The notes below the pieces were generated by a model, which saw only the letters and a list, made by a program, of their open reading frames with translations, made no database searches and was not told where the DNA came from. A stretch of DNA of 64,000 bases, taken from NCBI GenBank assembly GCA_964016985.1, contig OZ024823.1, positions 112,367,459-112,431,458 on the forward strand, written 5' to 3'. The position numbers and the translations under genes were made by a program. Source of the DNA: Anodontia alba (Eukaryota; Mollusca; Bivalvia; Lucinida; Lucinidae). Positions 32,847 through 43,195 of this stretch are shown in pieces. Position 1 is the first letter of the stretch; the number at the start of each line of letters is the position of its first letter.

Positions 32847-33942
32847 CTTTTTTTCCTGACAAGACGACTTTTGCAGTTTTCTATACAGACATTAGGGAAA
32901 TTTATATCCGCGGCACTACTTGGCAACCGTGTGTTTTACGGAATCTTATGACTTGGTATATAGATCTACTTTGTAGAGTATCACCCTAGAAAAAGTTTTG
33001 CAAAATTTCTTTCAATATCGAACGAGGGTTTTTTGACAAGACGATTGTTGTAAGATTTCAACATCTGACTGGTATGTAAACCAGACGTCAGCCTGGATTG
33101 CGTACTCGTATCTTTAAACTGCTTTCAGTGAATTATTATTTTTGTGAATTTTGGTAAAAAAACTGGTCAAATGGTTTATTCACGAAGAAATGTCGAATGT
33201 TAACAGACGGACAGACGAACGCCGGAAAACTCGCCTATAAAAGTAGCACGGTGTGAATGATGTGTTCAGGTGAGCTAAATTTGTCACTCCTTGCAAGCAG
33301 GAAGTTTACAGTGCGGGATGTACACAGGGGTTTTATTGTGTGTATGTAATTCAGTAAATCCCATCTGCCGTCCTTTGAAGTATCATTCATTTTCTGACTA
33401 TTTTGTACACATTATTTCCAATGCATGAGTCACATAAAATGTCATGAGCTACGTCATAATAAAAATTCTGGCTGAAAAATACCTACCGCGCATGTCTGGA
33501 CTAGTATTTATTAATACAGCCGGTCTGAGCATGCACAAGTCGCATATGTCTGAAGACGGGTTTTGGCAGGATGAAGTTTATATGATCTTGTTACAATTAA
33601 AGGGAAGTGATACTTTTTCAGGGACAATAACTCTATCTGAAATAAAGAATTTACTCCACTTGCGAGCAAATTCTTTCTTTTTAGCGTAGATCCTTTTTAG
33701 AAATTATTTCCTTATTGAGTAAATCCCTTTTCAGAAGGGTGCTTAGTGTGCATACAGTTGAAGCACATTTGTTCCTTTCAGAATAGACATAGTTTAGTTT
33801 GGTGTACGGGAACGCACATGGGAAGTAATAAATCTTAGCTTTCCCTTTGTACAACCAAGAGGAAATACCGCTAAGTGTATTCAGTCTACTTTTTGAATTT
33901 GTTCTACCGACATGATAGAATAGGATGAAATATTTTATTTAC
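32590..33942. other. Intron-like interval
   Basis: Lies between transmembrane and lectin exons. Contains a T-run (32814-32846), a retroposon-like tail at about 33195-33282 (GACGGACAGACG ... CAGGTGAGCTAAA) and a worn family C palindrome (about 33630-33740). Confidence 0.55.
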
Positions 33943-34242
33943 CTGAATGTGTACAGTCATATATAACTTTCAAGTATTTGACAACATTTCTGCACGGATC
34001 TCCGCCGAACACAGCGTTGTTTACTAAGAGTTCGCATGAAACGTTACCCTGGCATTTATCTTTCACTACGTCTGTGGAATTGGCAGCTGTACAATTTGTA
34101 CTGTTGCGAACAGCCACACCTGCTGGGGGCTCACAAACGCCTACAGAGAGACTTCCATAATTGGCGTAAGTTATATTCAATGTACTGTCCATTTCCGCAG
34201 CGCAGGTAATAGTGACCATTGACTCTTCGCAAACTATCATTT
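33943..34242 (-). CDS. SUEL-type lectin domain exon of the membrane lectin gene
   Basis: One exon of 300 nt coding a complete SUEL/rhamnose-binding lectin domain. All eight cysteines are present (IVCEES, TITCAA, GVCEPP, TNCTAA, DKCQG, VSCEL, DPCRN, YDCTH). The motif ANYGS replaces the ANYGR of the duplicon copies, and GGDPCRNVVKYLKVIYDC is kept. Acceptor AATTTTCAG| and donor TCAG|GTAAAT both give phase 1. With the signal exon upstream and the transmembrane exon downstream it forms a plausible cell-surface carbohydrate-binding receptor. The Arg-to-Ser change in the sugar-contact motif may alter specificity (inference from known rhamnose-binding lectins). Confidence 0.87.
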
Positions 34243-34298
34243 CTGAAAATTATAGGGAATATATAACATATTTAGATGAGTTGTTGTTTAGGGGAACC

Positions 34299-34541
34299 GG
34301 TCCCGAGGTTATAAAACGTTTTTCATACTCAGCTCAAGTAAGCATGAAATTTGTCCTGCTACTAAATCTCAAATTACTAACAATTGTAAATTCGTTTTTG
34401 CTAAACATAGATAAGCATGAAAATGTCTTTGCTAATAAATATAAAAGTGCCAACTATTGTTGGAATTTTCATATTTATTTACAGAGAAAATTTCATGCTC
34501 AGCTTAGTTGATCATGAACAAAGTTTTATAACCTCGGGGCC
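34299..34541. mobile_element. MITE-E, foldback element
   Basis: Inverted ends GGTCCCGAGGTTATAAAACG / AAGTTTTATAACCTCGGGGCC. The arms contain 'gctaaacatagataagcatg' and 'tcatgctcagcttagttgatc'. Half copies lie at 37361-37633 and 38461-38609. Confidence 0.82.
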
Positions 34542-34545
34542 TGGA

Positions 34546-35230
34546 TTCACTTGATAGGCTTTCCGCCATATTTTACAAGTAGTTGTGGTAATGGTACCAA
34601 AGCCATAATCCAAACTCGTAAATCCGTAAACAAATGACGAATCAGAATGTTCAGACCAACAGACATGGACCCCAGAATAAAGGGTGTAATCAGGCGTCCG
34701 CGGATAGTAAGCATTACTTGGTAAGCAAGCTTCGCCCACCATGCCCATAGGCCTGAACGAAGGAAATGTAGGTAGAAGCGTATGTCCGGGGTTTTGGAAG
34801 CCTACTTATGACTCGTCATTGGCAAAAACATCAGAAACAATTCTGGAAACTGCCACATTGTAAGGAATGACCAGATCTTGATGTATCCCATAGAACTTCT
34901 TGTGTTGCTACCAGTTCGGCTTTTTGATACCCCTGGCTCAACAACTTTGTAGTGAGCAATTTACCACGATCCATGAAGTCCTGATAATTTGAACAGGCTC
35001 TGGTTTAACGGATTAACTGTGATACGTAAACGCCGTATGCTGGTGCAGAAGGGATATTACTGCTCAGGAATGGAAAGTCATCCCGTTGTCGTAAAGCCTA
35101 GTAGTAAGCTTTCCATTGTCAATGTAGAGATAACAATCCAAGTATGAGGAGGAGGCTGCAGTCTCCGTACAAAGGAGAAATATGTTGTGACTCCCCGTAT
35201 GCTTTGCGGTATACCATATCTCTTCTGAGA
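34546..35230 (-). pseudogene. Decayed mobile-element protein fragment
   Basis: Read on the minus strand, frames spell YLDCYLYIDNGKLTTRLYD, FLSSNIPSAPAYGVYVSQL, ACSNYQDFMDRGKLLTTK and DLVIPYNVAVSRIVSDVFA, interrupted by frameshifts, a small deletion and a stop. Further left a frame reads GEACLPSNAYYPRTPDYT and SSFVYGFTSLDYGFGT. I recognise the first part as the C-terminal end of proteins found in many copies in aquatic invertebrate and fish genomes next to retroelement reverse transcriptases; I cannot name the element class from this piece. It sits in the presumed intron between signal and lectin exons. Not functional. Confidence 0.5.
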
Positions 35231-35266
35231 AGGACAAATTATTTTCATTTAAGATAGAAAAAAAAG

Positions 35267-35727
35267 GTAAGAGAAAAGTCCAGGGAGTGCCACAATCACA
35301 AACCGCAGCCCTTCCCAGACCCCAAGAGGAAGAGGAAACCGACAAATCCAAACAAGCACAAATCGAACAAACGTACGAAAAGCACTAAGATTAGCTCTCT
35401 CTTCCCCAAGCGAGGTAATCGCAATACTAAAAGGACTGAAAAACTCAAGAACAAAATGACACATGGAAAGACATACATCAAATCGCCTCGTAGAATAAAC
35501 CACAAAGCAACAAAGAGTAAGACTAACACCGGGACCACCGCCTTAGAACGGTCAGTAGAGTAAACCACCGGGTGGGGGGGGGGGGGGTGAGGGGTTTAAA
35601 GCACTTTTACAGCTAGCTAACTTCACCCTGGGTCCCGATGCTACTTTTAATACAGAAACACATAAAAATTCGGTTCGCATAAAGGCTCCCAACTCAGTCA
35701 ATGCATCAAAGCGAAAACACAAAAATC
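35267..35727 (-). repeat. Dispersed repeat family B, copy 2
   Basis: Longest copy: starts GTAAGAGAAAAGTCCAGGGA after an A-run and ends near 'gcatcaaagcgaaaacac'. Contains a G homopolymer (about 35573-35587) where other copies have shorter G-runs. Probably a SINE- or MITE-like unit; no tRNA-like promoter box could be placed. Confidence 0.85.
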
Positions 35728-35920
35728 TTTATGAAACATTTCTAACCTTTTTGACAGAGTTGCCGCCTCGTTAATGAGAGGGTATAATAAGTCTAGTCCT
35801 CTTAAATCCTCAGAAGTCTAAATTAATTTGAATTTCAACATATTGCCAAGAAAGTAGATATTAAAAAATAGACATTGAAATAGTACAAGCATACAGATGT
35901 CTTACAAAACGTTATCTTAA

Positions 35921-36278
35921 AGGCTCCATATTCCTAAAAAATAGACATTTTGTATCCAAGAGCGGTTTAATAAATTGATATATAAGTAATAATGCGATCA
36001 TAAAATGGTGCATCTGAAAGCCTGTAAAATTTCAGTTAGTCTCTCGTTTTTGAACTGGATCAAAAATAAAATGATGTTTTTGTCATATCTCTGAATTAAT
36101 GTTGGCAACATTAATTCAGAGATACGATAAAAAATTCATCTCATTCCAAGAACGACAGAATAACTGAAATTTTACAGACTGTCAGGTGCTACATTTTATG
36201 ATTGTATTAATATCATGTATCAATTTATTAAACCTTTCTTGGATAATAAAGTGTCTATTTTTGAAAAATATGGAGCCT
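35921..36278. mobile_element. piggyBac-like MITE, 358 bp
   Basis: Flanked by TTAA on both sides (35917-35920, 36279-36282). Long inverted arms: AGGCTCCATATTCC ... GGTTTAATAAATTGATA facing TATCAATTTATTAAACC ... AATATGGAGCCT. The centre is TATCTCTGAATTAATG-TTGGCAA-CATTAATTCAGAGATA. TTAA target duplication is the mark of piggyBac elements; no transposase is encoded. Confidence 0.85.
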
Positions 36279-36799
36279 TTAATATAACAAATTGACTACA
36301 AAAAAATATATGCAGTAAAAGAATTAGCATCAAAACAAATTTCATTTTGATGAAAATATTAAGAACAAATTCTAAACTTTTCTTTAAAAAAAAAATATAA
36401 TATGGCCCAAGTTAATGTAGACAAGTGAGTTATGGGATGGGTAAAACGAAATTGCTGTAAACAGACTACAACATGTCCAACACAACGCAACACGAATAAT
36501 ACCTGCATTGCAACTTTTTGCATCTCTCACCTCCACAATGAAACCGGTTGGGAGATGCTAGAAGAGAGACATGAACATAAGAAAGTAGTGATATGTATAA
36601 AATTGTAAACAAAGACGCACTCTTTTATCTAACAGATCTTTTACCAAACACGTTTACTATCATGTCCACAAGAGTCTAAACCTTGAAATAACATTTTTCT
36701 ATGCTATATTCTTATGAATCATCCTTTTATCCATCTGTCTTAAAATTTTAGAATATACTGGGACTGAGACACATACTTTCTATACCATTTCAAAAAAAG
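36279..36799. other. Unassigned sequence
   Basis: No gene or repeat recognised between the TTAA element and family B copy 3. Confidence 0.5.
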
Positions 36800-37224
36800 G
36801 TAAGAGAAAAGTCCAGGGAGTGCCATATCACAAACCGCAGCCCTTCCCAGACCCCAAGAGGAAGAGGAAACCGACAAATCCAAACAAGCACAAATCGAAC
36901 AAACGTACGAAAAGCACCGACCAGCCCCCCACCCCCACCCCCGGCCCCCACCCTCACCCCTTCCCCAAGCGAGGCAACCGCAACACCAAAAGGACCGAAA
37001 AACACAAGAACAAAACCACAAAGCAACAAAGAGTAAGACTAACACCGGGACCACCGCCTTAGAACGGTCAGTAGAGTAAACCACCGGGGGGTTTAAAGCA
37101 CTTTTACAGCTAGCTAACTTCACCCTGGGTCCCGATGCTACTCTTAACACAGAAACACACAAAAATTCGGTTCGCATAAAGGCTCCCAACTCAGTCAATG
37201 CATCAAAGCGAAAACACAAAAATC
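36800..37224 (-). repeat. Dispersed repeat family B, copy 3
   Basis: Full-length, same orientation as copy 2, with an internal C-rich tract (about 36927-36962) in place of the 'ctaagattagctctct' segment of other copies. Frames here on either strand are low-complexity. Confidence 0.85.
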
Positions 37225-37360
37225 AAATTAATCACTATAATAAACAAAGACGAGTACTCATGGCTATATCTACTGTATGCCAGAGTAAATGAAAACCAAT
37301 AGTTGAACCACGGCGGGCCAAGCCAAAGACATATCGTCAAGCCCCAACCAATCGTCAAGT

Positions 37361-37633
37361 CCAATACTTACAATAGTTTGCATTTTCATATTTATTAGCA
37401 GAGAAATTTTCATGCTCAGCTATTTTGAGCAAGAAAGAATTTGCATTTGCTAGTAATTTAAGATTTATTAGCATGACAAATTCCATGCCCGGCTGAGTTG
37501 AGCATGATTTAAAAAACAAAAACTCGGGACCAGACCCCGACTTCGAATTTATAAAACTGTTTTTTGCTCAACTCAGCTAGCACGACAGTTTTTTTTTTCT
37601 GCTAATAAATATGAAAATGCCAACAATAATTGG
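37361..37633. mobile_element. Two MITE-E halves, ends facing each other
   Basis: 37361-37531 carries the inner arm and finishes with the terminal ACTCGGGACC. 37533-37633 starts with the other terminal GACCCCGACTTCGAATTTAT and runs inward to 'ccaacaataattgg'. Compared with 34299-34541 the order is inside-out: two truncated elements joined end to end. Confidence 0.65.
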
Positions 37634-37763
37634 TAAGTGCGTCCAACGGAAATTCGCACTTCCAGTTCGGCGTGCATACGCAATACTATAGACTATCGAT
37701 GTGACCAGTGATGTGTGTGACCAAAAATGTGATGGTCCAACAACCGCTTGGGTGGTTCGGTGC

Positions 37764-37904
37764 TTATCTTGAAAAACAATAAGCGTTCCGTGATTTGGCA
37801 GAGAGTATTGACACGACGGCCGTGCCGATAATAGTAATAAAACAGCCAATAACGCCAAGTATTCCAATTGCAAGGGACTGAATCACGAGACTTATGACGT
37901 CAGC
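37764..37904 (-). CDS. Candidate terminal transmembrane exon, low confidence
   Basis: After acceptor-like TTTGTAG|GCTGAC one minus frame reads DVISLVIQSLAIGILGVIGC then FITIIGTAVVSILSAKSRN and stops at 37764. The hydrophobic run with a basic tail looks like a membrane anchor at a protein's C-terminus. The overlapping frame from a TTG codon imitates a signal peptide (LEYLALLAVLLLL), so at least one reading is coincidental. Boundary phase is 0, not 1, so it does not fit the lectin modules beside it. Confidence 0.22.
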   Translation of the reverse strand, partial: ADVISLVIQSLAIGILGVIGCFITIIGTAVVSILSAKSRNAYCFSR

Positions 37905-38460
37905 CTACAAAGTTTGCGATCGCGGCCATTTTGAATTTTGTCTCCACTTCGAATTTTATTTCTACCCGTTCTCCGTCTATTTACAAGCTAAGCATGATTC
38001 GTTTTGTGCATAAGGTACACTTTGATATCGACTTTTAGATAACACATAGACTTAACGCTCCTTTCGCGTGATAATCTTAAAAAACTTCGACACAGGTAAG
38101 CGAACGATAGTATATTGTCGTTGTACCTGTCATCGGCATACACTAGTTTTCGTAGTGGTATTCGGAAAGCATGGCCCCCGCCCATCGGGGCTCGCAAAAT
38201 AGATGGGCTGCCTAGAGCCTCCATGGCAGAGCTGCTAGTAACTAAGCAGGACCCGAATTCATGTGATCGGGTCGGGTAAAAGTCCCACAAATTTGGAGGC
38301 AATGTCTCTGAACTACTGAAATATTGTTGACGGACGTTATATCGCAATTCATGCAGTGGATTAGAAGTGAAACGTAGTCTGAAATCAAATTCAGTTAGAT
38401 CTGGCCAACCCACCTATGAAGCATGTGATGATAATTTGGACGCACGGATACAGGTAGCAC
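37905..38460. other. Unassigned sequence
   Basis: A minus frame of 141 codons (37988-38413) has no recognisable domain or splice support. Nothing else seen. Confidence 0.4.
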
Positions 38461-38609
38461 GTATTACATTCATATTATTTTCATACTTATTATCAGAGAA
38501 TTGTTCATGCTCAGCTATGTTTAGCAAGAAAGAATTTGCCGTTGTTAGTAATTTGAGATTTATTAGCAGCTGAATTGAGCAAGAAAAACGTTTTATAACG
38601 TCGGGGCCT
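38461..38609. mobile_element. MITE-E half copy
   Basis: Inner arm 'ttcatgctcagctatgttt' through terminal ACGTTTTATAACGTCGGGGCC-like end; the other end is missing. Confidence 0.65.
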
Positions 38610-39021
38610 GAAAGAACAAAACGAAGAGAAACTGTTACAAAAATACTGCCTCGGAATGGTCAACAGAAAAAGAACAACAGTAAAGGTTGCATCTGTGATG
38701 TCCCTGTTAAAATGCAGAACAGTATTTTTTCGAGCGTTTGTTATTTAACCCTTTCAGCCGTACAGCCTAAAACAGTGTATTTGCAAACAGTGTAGCTCCT
38801 GATGAGATGGCTCATGCCATGTTGTGGTTTAGGTCTGAGATTCCTTGTTTGGAACTATGTTTCGGACCATATTTACAAGTGGAAGAGTCCTTTGGAGCAA
38901 ATTCTTTCCGGTAAGAACAGACTCATTTTCAGAAGAGAGCAAAAGCAATTTTGACAAGAGTGTCTCCTTCGAAGGTGTATCAGTTCTATTTTATAATACC
39001 CGCAAACTGTGTTTCCCTTAC

Positions 39022-39108
39022 CTTCGGCTTGGGGCATTACAGATGCCATAAACAGGAACCAGCTGGAAAAAAGCAGTATTTCTGTTGTTATAAGAGGTCT
39101 TGCAAATC
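39022..39108 (-). CDS. Signal-peptide exon of the membrane lectin gene
   Basis: Minus-strand exon of 87 nt between acceptor ATCCTTTACAG| and a near-consensus donor GAAG|GTAAGG. It reads FARPLITTEILLFSSWFLFM then ASVMPQAEG: a hydrophobic core followed by small residues at a likely cleavage site (Pro-Gln-Ala). Both boundaries are phase 1. The initiating Met would come from an exon further right, unless an in-frame ATG upstream of the acceptor is used. A second copy exists at 60509-60595 in opposite orientation; exon and flanking intron bases are alike in both, which supports its reality. Fits in front of the SUEL exon at 33943-34242. Confidence 0.72.
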
Positions 39109-40263
39109 CTGTAAAGGATAAAACGTATTTGTCAGTAACTACGAAAATTAAAATGGACACTTTAAGGCATTCGCTTAAGGTTAGTATGATCAGGGAACAG
39201 GATATTGTTATTATTTGGTTCCCCCAAGATTATAACTTGTGACACCAAGATAATACTATCTTCTTTCCTCTAGATATTATTTTGGTTCCTTCAAGATATC
39301 ATATGGCTGCTTCAAGCGAACAGCTTGCCTTCAAACATGCGCAAAATGTCAGATGATCCTGTGCATGCGCAAGGTATCATCCGTCATCCGGGTCTTTGCT
39401 CTCCATTCGTGCATTCTGTAGTATTCAATGATCCTGATATTGTTCAGTGAAGGTCCTGATTAGACTTCGCGAATGCTCAGTACTACTAAACTAAACTGTC
39501 ACTAGGAAATTGAACAGACATCCTGGGTTTTATTTCCTGTCGAATATTGGTGGCCTTTCGTTTCCGCCATACGTGCCACATTCCATGAAAGACATGTACT
39601 ATATGCATCCCCTCAGTCAGAATCCAATCACTCCACTGTGTCTACCAATTACCCTGCGGCCATTTTCCCGCCATTTTGAAATGTACATCTAATGTCCATT
39701 CTTTTAATATTTACTAAATGCAGGAAAATTGTTCCTGAAGGTAAACTTCGGAATAGTTCCATCATTTCTTTTACAAAGAGTACATTTATTCAATTAATTA
39801 GCCTTTATATTACTTTTGACATTTCAGTCGTGAGTTTATGACATTGTTTACACAAGGGTTGTTTCCGGACAAAACATTTAAAAGTATTTAAAAACTGACG
39901 TAAATGAAATGTTTTCGTCCGTGTAAGATGCTAGTCAAAATGTTCGACTTACGTGCCATAAAGCCCGATTTATTTACTTTTCTTTTATTTATTTACTTGT
40001 ATTAAGGTTTTATGCTTTATTCTCTTGTTTTATTCAGGGACATGTCATCTTATAAAACCTTAAGGTCCAAAAAAAAAAAGAATAAAAAATAAGCATGTGT
40101 TGAATAAAAGTATATTTGTCAAAGTCAAAGTTAAAGCAAAAACTGAAGACGGAAATTCTGGAATGGAAACCAAAATAAGACAAACTAACTAACCTCTAGC
40201 TGTGCAACATCATATGTTGGCAGAAATAAGTCATTAAAGGCGAATAGATACACATGACAGACC
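39109..40263. other. Unassigned sequence upstream of the signal exon
   Basis: No gene recognised; the promoter of the minus-strand lectin gene may lie here. Contains 'gctggcagaaataagtca'-type noise and short A-runs only. Confidence 0.4.
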
Positions 40264-40540
40264 CATTACGAAAACACGCCTATTCAAATATATAGAAAAT
40301 TTCACCTCAAAAAACTGAAAATTTTCAGACGAAAAACTCTGATATTTTTCATATTTCTGCTCAAAACATCGATTGTGGGTACTCGTTAGAACCGCCTCGG
40401 CAAGGCGGTTCTAACAAGTACCCACAATCTATGTTTTGAGCAGAAATTAGAAAAATAATGTGACCCCTGTAAACCCCAGTTTTACTATATAAAAGTGGAG
40501 TTTAAGGGGGTCAAAATTATATAGGCTTGTTTTCATGATG
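40264..40540 (+). mobile_element. MITE-A copy
   Basis: Ends cattacgaaaacacgcc / ggcttgttttcatgatg. Loop GGC, with one stem mismatch (aaggcgg). Confidence 0.9.
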
Positions 40541-40610
40541 CCGCCGTTTTTGACAAAGGGTTGGGGTGGGGCGGCACAACTGTGATTTCCTGTTTATTTT
40601 CCGGTATACT

Positions 40611-40690
40611 AATTTCTTTTTGAAAAAGGGTTCTACTTTAAAAGAAGAGAATTTCTTTCCTTTTAGAGTAGACCCTTTTTTAGAAGGGAG
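40611..40690. repeat. Family C palindrome copy
   Basis: AAAAAGGGTTCTACTTTAAA ... AAGAGAATTTCTTTCC-TTTTAGAGTAGACCCTTTTT, a compact variant of 24545-24636 that has lost the GGGGAGC centre. Confidence 0.7.
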
Positions 40691-41261
40691 CAATGACAAT
40701 TGTGACGGAGATGCCTCCTTTGAACGTGTATCACTTCGCCTTTAAGCAAACAGAACAATGGAAACCTAAGCTCCCAGTGACTGTAGGTGAGAGCAGTTGT
40801 CGTCTGCACTGAAAGTCTCTCCTGCATTACTAGTAAAATTCGCCTACTAACCCTGGTACCTATCGGTATATCGGATAATTTTAATCCGAGAACAAAATTC
40901 GATCAATGCATACAGTGTTAAAAGTATCAATAAATAATGAACAAAGAACAGAAATGAAATTACCACTTCATATAGTGCATTGTATGAATTTTACGTAAGT
41001 GCATTGTATGAATTGTATTATTGTTACATAATACAATTGGTATGATAGCAGTAACTAGTGAATTGTTTCATAGAACTTTTTATAGAGTGCTTTCCTCATA
41101 AGTACATTGAATTTGACGAGTTTTGTCCACAAGATAAGCCTTAACCAGGTCTGTTGCTGCCCCGTCATAAATATGACATCGACTTTGCTAGAGAAGGGAC
41201 TGCGTGACATTATTTTCTGAAGATGTTCTTTAGAACAGGTTGAAATTCCTCTGTTGTAGTT
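40691..41261. other. Unassigned sequence
   Basis: A 70-codon minus frame (41055-41267) shows no domain. Contains two direct 'gcattgtatgaatt' repeats near 40977. Confidence 0.4.
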
Positions 41262-41541
41262 CATCACGAAACAATGCCTATATAATTTTGACCCCCTTAA
41301 ACCCCACTTTTATATAGTAAAACTGGGGTTTACAGGGGTGTACATTATTTTTCTTACTTCTGCTCAAAACATAGATTGAGGGTACTCGTTAGAACCGCCT
41401 CATTGAGGCGGTTCTAACGAGTACCTACAATCTATGTTTTGTGCAGAAATATGAAAAATATCTGATTTTTTTTTATCTGAAAATTTTCAGTTTTTGGAGA
41501 TAAAATTTTCTATATATTTGAATAGGCATGTTTTCGTAATG
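41262..41541 (-). mobile_element. MITE-A copy followed by a 41-base T-run
   Basis: Ends catcacgaaacaatgcc / ggcatgttttcgtaatg. Central stem perfect with loop ATT. An almost pure T tract (41546-41586) abuts the right end, and beyond it a worn family B relative in plus orientation ('gtttgtgattgtggcatttcc'). Confidence 0.9.
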
Positions 41542-41543
41542 TT

Positions 41544-41587
<44 letters not shown>

Positions 41588-41787
41588 TACGTTGGCGGCT
41601 TCATATGTAGCGTTTGTTTTGTCATTATTTGTTCCTAATCTCGTCTTCTTTTGATGTCTCGGGAAGGCTGTTGTTTGTGATTGTGGCATTTCCAGGATAT
41701 CTACACTATTAAGTGATGATTCTTAGAAAACGGTACTATTACATTGGTAAAAGGGTATAGAATAATCACCTTCGGATCTCAAAAAAG

Positions 41788-42063
41788 GTAAGAGAAAAGT
41801 CCAGGGAGTGCCACAATCACAAACGCAGCCCCTCCCAGACCCCAAGAGGAACAGGAAACCGACAAATCTAAACAAGCACAAACCGAACAAACGTACGAAA
41901 AGCACTAAGATTAGCTCTCTCTCTTCCCCAAGCGAGATAATCGCAATACTAAAAGCACTGAAAAACACAAGAACAAAATGACACACGGAAAGACATACAA
42001 CAAATCGCCTCGTAGAATAAACCACAAAGCAACAAAGCGGGCAACAAAGAGTAAGACTAACAT
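41788..42063 (-). repeat. Dispersed repeat family B, copy 4, truncated
   Basis: Starts GTAAGAGAAAAGTCCAGGGA after an A-run and stops at 'gtaagactaacatcaag', where other copies continue with 'cgggaccaccgcc'. Confidence 0.85.
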
Positions 42064-42072
42064 CAAGTTTGC

Positions 42073-42324
42073 TTACAGAGTTTCCGCCCTTCTCCGGGCC
42101 TGAGTTTTCAATTCATTTAAACAGAGTTGATTATTTTCTGTATTATTAGTTATGAAATTATCTGGTAACTTTCTGCTTATCTTAAATCCTTTTGAAAAGC
42201 TTATTTCTTGTTGCATTATACAAGATGCTGCAGTTACTAACATATTGGTGTAGTTTGTGTCGCCGGTAAATTGACTTAAAAGAGTTCTACTACCAAAAAA
42301 GTAATAATGAGGTGATTCCCATTT
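42073..42324 (-). CDS. Unidentified short coding-like frame
   Basis: An 83-codon minus frame that reads KWESPHYYFFGSRTLLSQF, TGDTNYTNMLVTAASCIMQQ, EISFSKGFKISRKLPDNF and ends LKTQARRRAETL. Composition is protein-like rather than repeat-like and no stop interrupts it in AT-rich DNA. It has no Met at its start, so it could be a last exon or a transposon remnant. I recognise no family. It begins directly beyond the point where family B copy 4 is truncated. Confidence 0.35.
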   Translation of the reverse strand, partial: KWESPHYYFFGSRTLLSQFTGDTNYTNMLVTAASCIMQQEISFSKGFKISRKLPDNFITNNTENNQLCLNELKTQARRRAETL

Positions 42325-42987
42325 TTAATTTATATATTGTAAATAGACTGATGTGAAATATGAATCAAATAAAGATAGTTTATAGCAGTCAGAAGCCGTA
42401 TGAATTGTGTACTTGATTTTGACGGACATTTAGAACATTCCTTTTCCTTCATAATATTTTAATATAGAAGATAATTGTAGTGTAATGATTTTCACAACAG
42501 AGAAACTGTATATTAAGATTAACAATAAATAACACACAAGTAGGGAACATTCACTGCGCACTGTTGCACCTTTGGTGCACATTTTAGAGCAAGATTTACA
42601 CTGCTACGTGTATAAAAACGCTTTATACAGTATTCTAAACACATACTGTCAAAACAAAAGTCATTACATAGCCAGCAGAAGACACGCAAACCCTTATGAT
42701 TCTTGAATAGAAAAAAAACGTGTGACAGTCCTTCAATACTCTTCAAATTACAAACATATTCATATACCACTTTGTATTTGATACCTTTCTGCTGTATCAC
42801 TGGAAACATGGTGATTAACACCGTGACGACTTTAATCCTCTGTAAAGTATACGTGACTACATTTCAAATACTTCTCTTCAACAGTTTAATGTTATTTTGA
42901 GATTTATCTCTTCTTTATATTCCACAATCTGGAACCAGCACTGACAGACTACCTGGAGAACCAAAACTGTATGAACCGCAACGTGGG
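42325..42987. other. Unassigned sequence
   Basis: A 100-codon minus frame (42519-42821) is Cys- and Tyr-rich but matches nothing known to me and has no splice or start support. Confidence 0.4.
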
Positions 42988-43195
42988 GAAACGTACCTTC
43001 TGATATGTGCACCCAACGAAGACTCAAATCAGCCTGCGCATCCGTGTAGCCTGATCAATGTCTTCGTTGTCCGCATGAACAAACTTTGCATCCTTGGTTA
43101 TCCAAAATGCGCCTAGTAAAGATTCTGATCAGACTGCGCAAATGCGCAGGCTGATCTGAATCTTCGCTGGGCGCACATGTCCGAAGGTACGTTTT
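42988..43195 (+). mobile_element. MITE-G copy, well preserved
   Basis: Ends GAAACGTACCTTCTGATATG / ACATGTCCGAAGGTACGTTTT. Two internal hairpins: one around 'aatcagcctgcgcatccgtgtagcctgat', one around CTGCGCAAATGCGCAG; the 'tttgcatccttgg' centre separates them. Confidence 0.8.

Noticed and set aside
35249..35568. Hydrophobic minus frames in family B (also at 26607, 36740, 41723, 60953)
   Set aside because: The same frames recur in every family B copy, shift between copies and carry no domain; they come from a dispersed repeat.
37577..37873. Apparent signal peptide at the start of a minus frame
   Set aside because: It begins with TTG, and a second frame in the same DNA also gives a membrane helix, so the hydrophobicity comes from T-rich codons.
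42519..42821. Cys/Tyr-rich minus frame of 100 codons
   Set aside because: No recognisable motif, no splice or start context; cannot be told from chance in AT-rich DNA.
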